Assembly: GCF_001908105.1 (NCBI RefSeq)
Contig: NZ_MKGQ01000034.1
Span: forward strand, 1 to 28,690
From: Xenorhabdus eapokensis
Lineage (GTDB): Bacteria; Pseudomonadota; Gammaproteobacteria; Enterobacterales; Enterobacteriaceae
Direction: 5' to 3'
DNA length: 28,690 nt
The stretch's first letter is position 1, and the number at the start of each line of letters is the position of its first letter. The notes under the pieces were generated by a model. That model ran no database searches. It worked only from the letters and a program-made list of their open reading frames with translations, and was not told the origin of the DNA. The position numbers and the translations under genes were made by a program. Of the stretch, positions 27,779 through 28,690 are shown piece after piece.

Positions 27779-27872
27779 AATTCGAATTAATCGGGATCGG
27801 TACTAATGAAAGATGAATTCGAATGGTGCGATGAGTTCGATGGATTTTAATTCCCCCGAATTCGAGGGAATT
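27779..27872. repeat. Cluster of GAATTCGA-type repeats ending in a hairpin
   Basis: Related sequences occur at 27779-27788 (AATTCGAATT), 27815-27824 (GAATTCGAAT), 27833-27842 (GAGTTCGATG) and 27857-27866 (CGAATTCGAG). The last lies inside an inverted repeat at 27849-27872, with arms AATTCCC and GGGAATT around CGAATTCG. It is placed just after the higA stop and could end higBA transcription. Confidence 0.5.
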
Positions 27873-27880
27873 ACGAACCC

Positions 27881-28168
27881 TTAACCTTGCAGGTGAACGA
27901 ATATCGGCCTGATTTCAGGGCGCTGTTGTTGGGAAGCCTGCCACAACTCATATTGGGACTGCATATTCGTCCACATTTCGGCACTGGTTCCCAATGCCGC
28001 TTCTAAACGAAGTGCCATATCTGCTGATATACCCGTGTTGCCATTTAAAATACGGGATAAAGCCACACGGGTTACGCCCAGTGCTTTTGCTGCTTCTGTA
28101 ACAGAAATGTCGCCTAAATATTCGCGCAAAACAATTCCGGGATGTGCGGGGTTATACATTTTATTCAT
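27881..28168 (-). CDS. higA: HigA-family antitoxin
   Basis: HigA neutralises HigB and represses the operon. The 95-residue protein opens with the HigA-family signature [13 protein letters not shown], followed by an XRE helix-turn-helix ([20 protein letters not shown], then [19 protein letters not shown]) and the usual [12 protein letters not shown] segment. GAGGA lies before ATG 28168. The gene starts 11 bases after the toxin gene. This toxin-first order is the rule for higBA and unlike most type II systems. Confidence 0.92.
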   Translation of the reverse strand: MNKMYNPAHPGIVLREYLGDISVTEAAKALGVTRVALSRILNGNTGISADMALRLEAALGTSAEMWTNMQSQYELWQASQQQRPEIRPIFVHLQG

Positions 28169-28179
28169 AGTATTATTCC

Positions 28180-28461
28180 TCAGTGATAATCTTGATAATT
28201 AACCAAAATGGCATCTTCGCCTTCAAAGCGAAATGTCAGCCGCCAGTTCCCGTTGACAGAAATAGCCCAGTGGCCTTTTAAATCAGCCCCCTTTAATGGA
28301 TGTAATTTCCAGCCGGGTGCGTTCATGTCATCAGGTTTTTTAGCGGTGTTTAACGCGGTTAATTGAATATTCAGTTTTACAGCGTGATTTGTTTGAATGC
28401 CTGCTGTAGAGCCTGTTTTAAAGAATTTTTCTAATCCTTTATGTTTAAAACTTTTGATCAT
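28180..28461 (-). CDS. higB: HigB-family toxin (RelE-like mRNase)
   Basis: HigB toxins are RelE-fold ribosome-dependent mRNases that stop translation when the antitoxin decays. The 93-residue product begins [18 protein letters not shown] and has the family core [20 protein letters not shown] followed by WRLTFRFEG and an acidic VNYQDYH end. These residues match HigB proteins linked to HigA of this type. It is the first gene of the pair and has a strong promoter with an overlapping operator. The system can stabilise the element in the population or act against phages. Confidence 0.92.
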   Translation of the reverse strand: MIKSFKHKGLEKFFKTGSTAGIQTNHAVKLNIQLTALNTAKKPDDMNAPGWKLHPLKGADLKGHWAISVNGNWRLTFRFEGEDAILVNYQDYH

Positions 28462-28471
28462 TGCGCACCGC

Positions 28472-28517
28472 CGTATATTGTATAGCGTCAGTATACGCAG
28501 GGTATGTGCAGTGTCAA
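28472..28517 (-). promoter_or_regulatory. higBA promoter with overlapping operator
   Basis: On the minus strand TTGACA (28517-28512), a 16-base spacer and TATACT (28495-28490) form a near-consensus sigma-70 promoter. The inverted repeat CGTATA (28472-28477) / TATACG (28492-28497) overlaps the -10 element and is a likely HigA binding site. Confidence 0.75.
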
Positions 28518-28602
28518 CTCAATTCGCCACCGCAATCACCCCCAGAACCTCAGTCTCTCCTATTGCGGCTGGCAACCTATTAACTCGCTAACGAGGTGAA
28601 TG

Positions 28603-28690
28603 ATGGAAAAGCGTATTGAAGAACCTTACTTTTTTAATCCAAATATGGATAGTGAAGAGCTGGAATACTGGTTAGGGCAGCAGAAAGTGT
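28603..28690 (+). CDS. Unidentified gene, 5' part only
   Basis: A frame with GAGG six bases upstream starts at ATG 28603 (another ATG lies one codon earlier) and runs off the window edge. The visible residues are MEKRIEEPYFFNPNMDSEEL followed by EYWLGQQKV. They are acidic and not assignable to a family. It is divergent from higBA and probably belongs to the element. Confidence 0.6.
   Translation, partial: MEKRIEEPYFFNPNMDSEELEYWLGQQKV

Larger units (their letters stand above)
17581..28690. mobile_element. Integrated phage-like element (prophage or P4/PICI-like satellite), right end not reached
   Basis: This segment carries an integrase, AlpA-like and Bro-N regulators, a P4-type primase-helicase with an iteron array, a Q antiterminator, anti-defence cargo and a toxin-antitoxin pair. 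Core genes end at aceB. The order int, alpA, primase is known from P4-like elements and Gram-negative phage-inducible islands; Q and Bro-N are more typical of complete prophages. No capsid, terminase or lysis gene lies inside the window, so the type stays open. Confidence 0.75.

Noticed and set aside
27806..27850. A 14-codon frame (MKDEFEWCDEFDGF).
   Set aside because: Too short, without a ribosome binding site, and made up largely of the GAATTCGA repeats.
17070..28690. A tRNA gene or CRISPR array in the accessory region.
   Set aside because: No cloverleaf with a TTCGA-type T-loop and acceptor stem was recognised, and the only regularly spaced repeats are the short iterons, without unique spacers.

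Overview
The window looks like a chromosomal segment of a Xenorhabdus/Photorhabdus-type member of the Enterobacterales. This is inferred from protein similarity recalled from E. coli, moderate A+T content and gene order; no database search was run. The left 17 kb is conserved core genome on both strands. It runs zur, lexA, dgkA, plsB, ubiA-ubiC, pgi, lysC, iclR and aceK-aceA-aceB. It is a compact version of the E. coli 90-92 minute region: dinF is missing between lexA and zur, the maltose cluster between pgi and ubiC, and metH and neighbours between lysC and iclR. The far left edge holds a membrane DUF1266 protein and the N-terminal stub of a NucS/DUF91-like nuclease gene.

The core genes form recognisable units. 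LexA has two SOS boxes in its promoter. dgkA and plsB are divergent and both serve phospholipid metabolism. ubiC-ubiA makes the first two dedicated intermediates of ubiquinone. pgi and lysC are divergent. iclR faces the glyoxylate-shunt operon aceBAK that it represses, and IclR-box-like sequences lie upstream of both aceB and iclR.

From about 17.5 kb to the right edge lies an integrated element, a prophage or a P4/PICI-like satellite. The window stops before any capsid, packaging or lysis gene, so these cannot be told apart. It starts with a P4-type tyrosine integrase translationally coupled to a DUF6387 gene. That gene is broken twice, by a CT duplication and by an IS630-family insertion. 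An AlpA-like regulator follows, with its ribosome binding site in a hairpin, then a Bro-N antirepressor-like gene. Next is about 500 bp of dense stem-loops with complementary repeats, reminiscent of the P4 immunity RNA region. A small ribbon-helix-helix gene sits on the opposite strand next to an operator-like sequence.

An overlapping rightward operon then encodes an Icd-like protein, a DUF4222 protein, a 101-residue protein and a 904-residue primase-helicase with the P4 primase motif EGYATA. Directly behind it are six copies of a 10-bp iteron, three on each strand, flanking an A+T-rich core: a strong candidate replication origin. A Q-type antiterminator and a terminator follow.

The tail is accessory cargo. 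A Tad2 (DUF2829)-like anti-Thoeris domain fused to an unknown C-terminal domain is bracketed by two near-identical terminators, as in a phage moron. A HigBA toxin-antitoxin pair with a clear promoter/operator comes next, and the start of another gene runs off the right edge.
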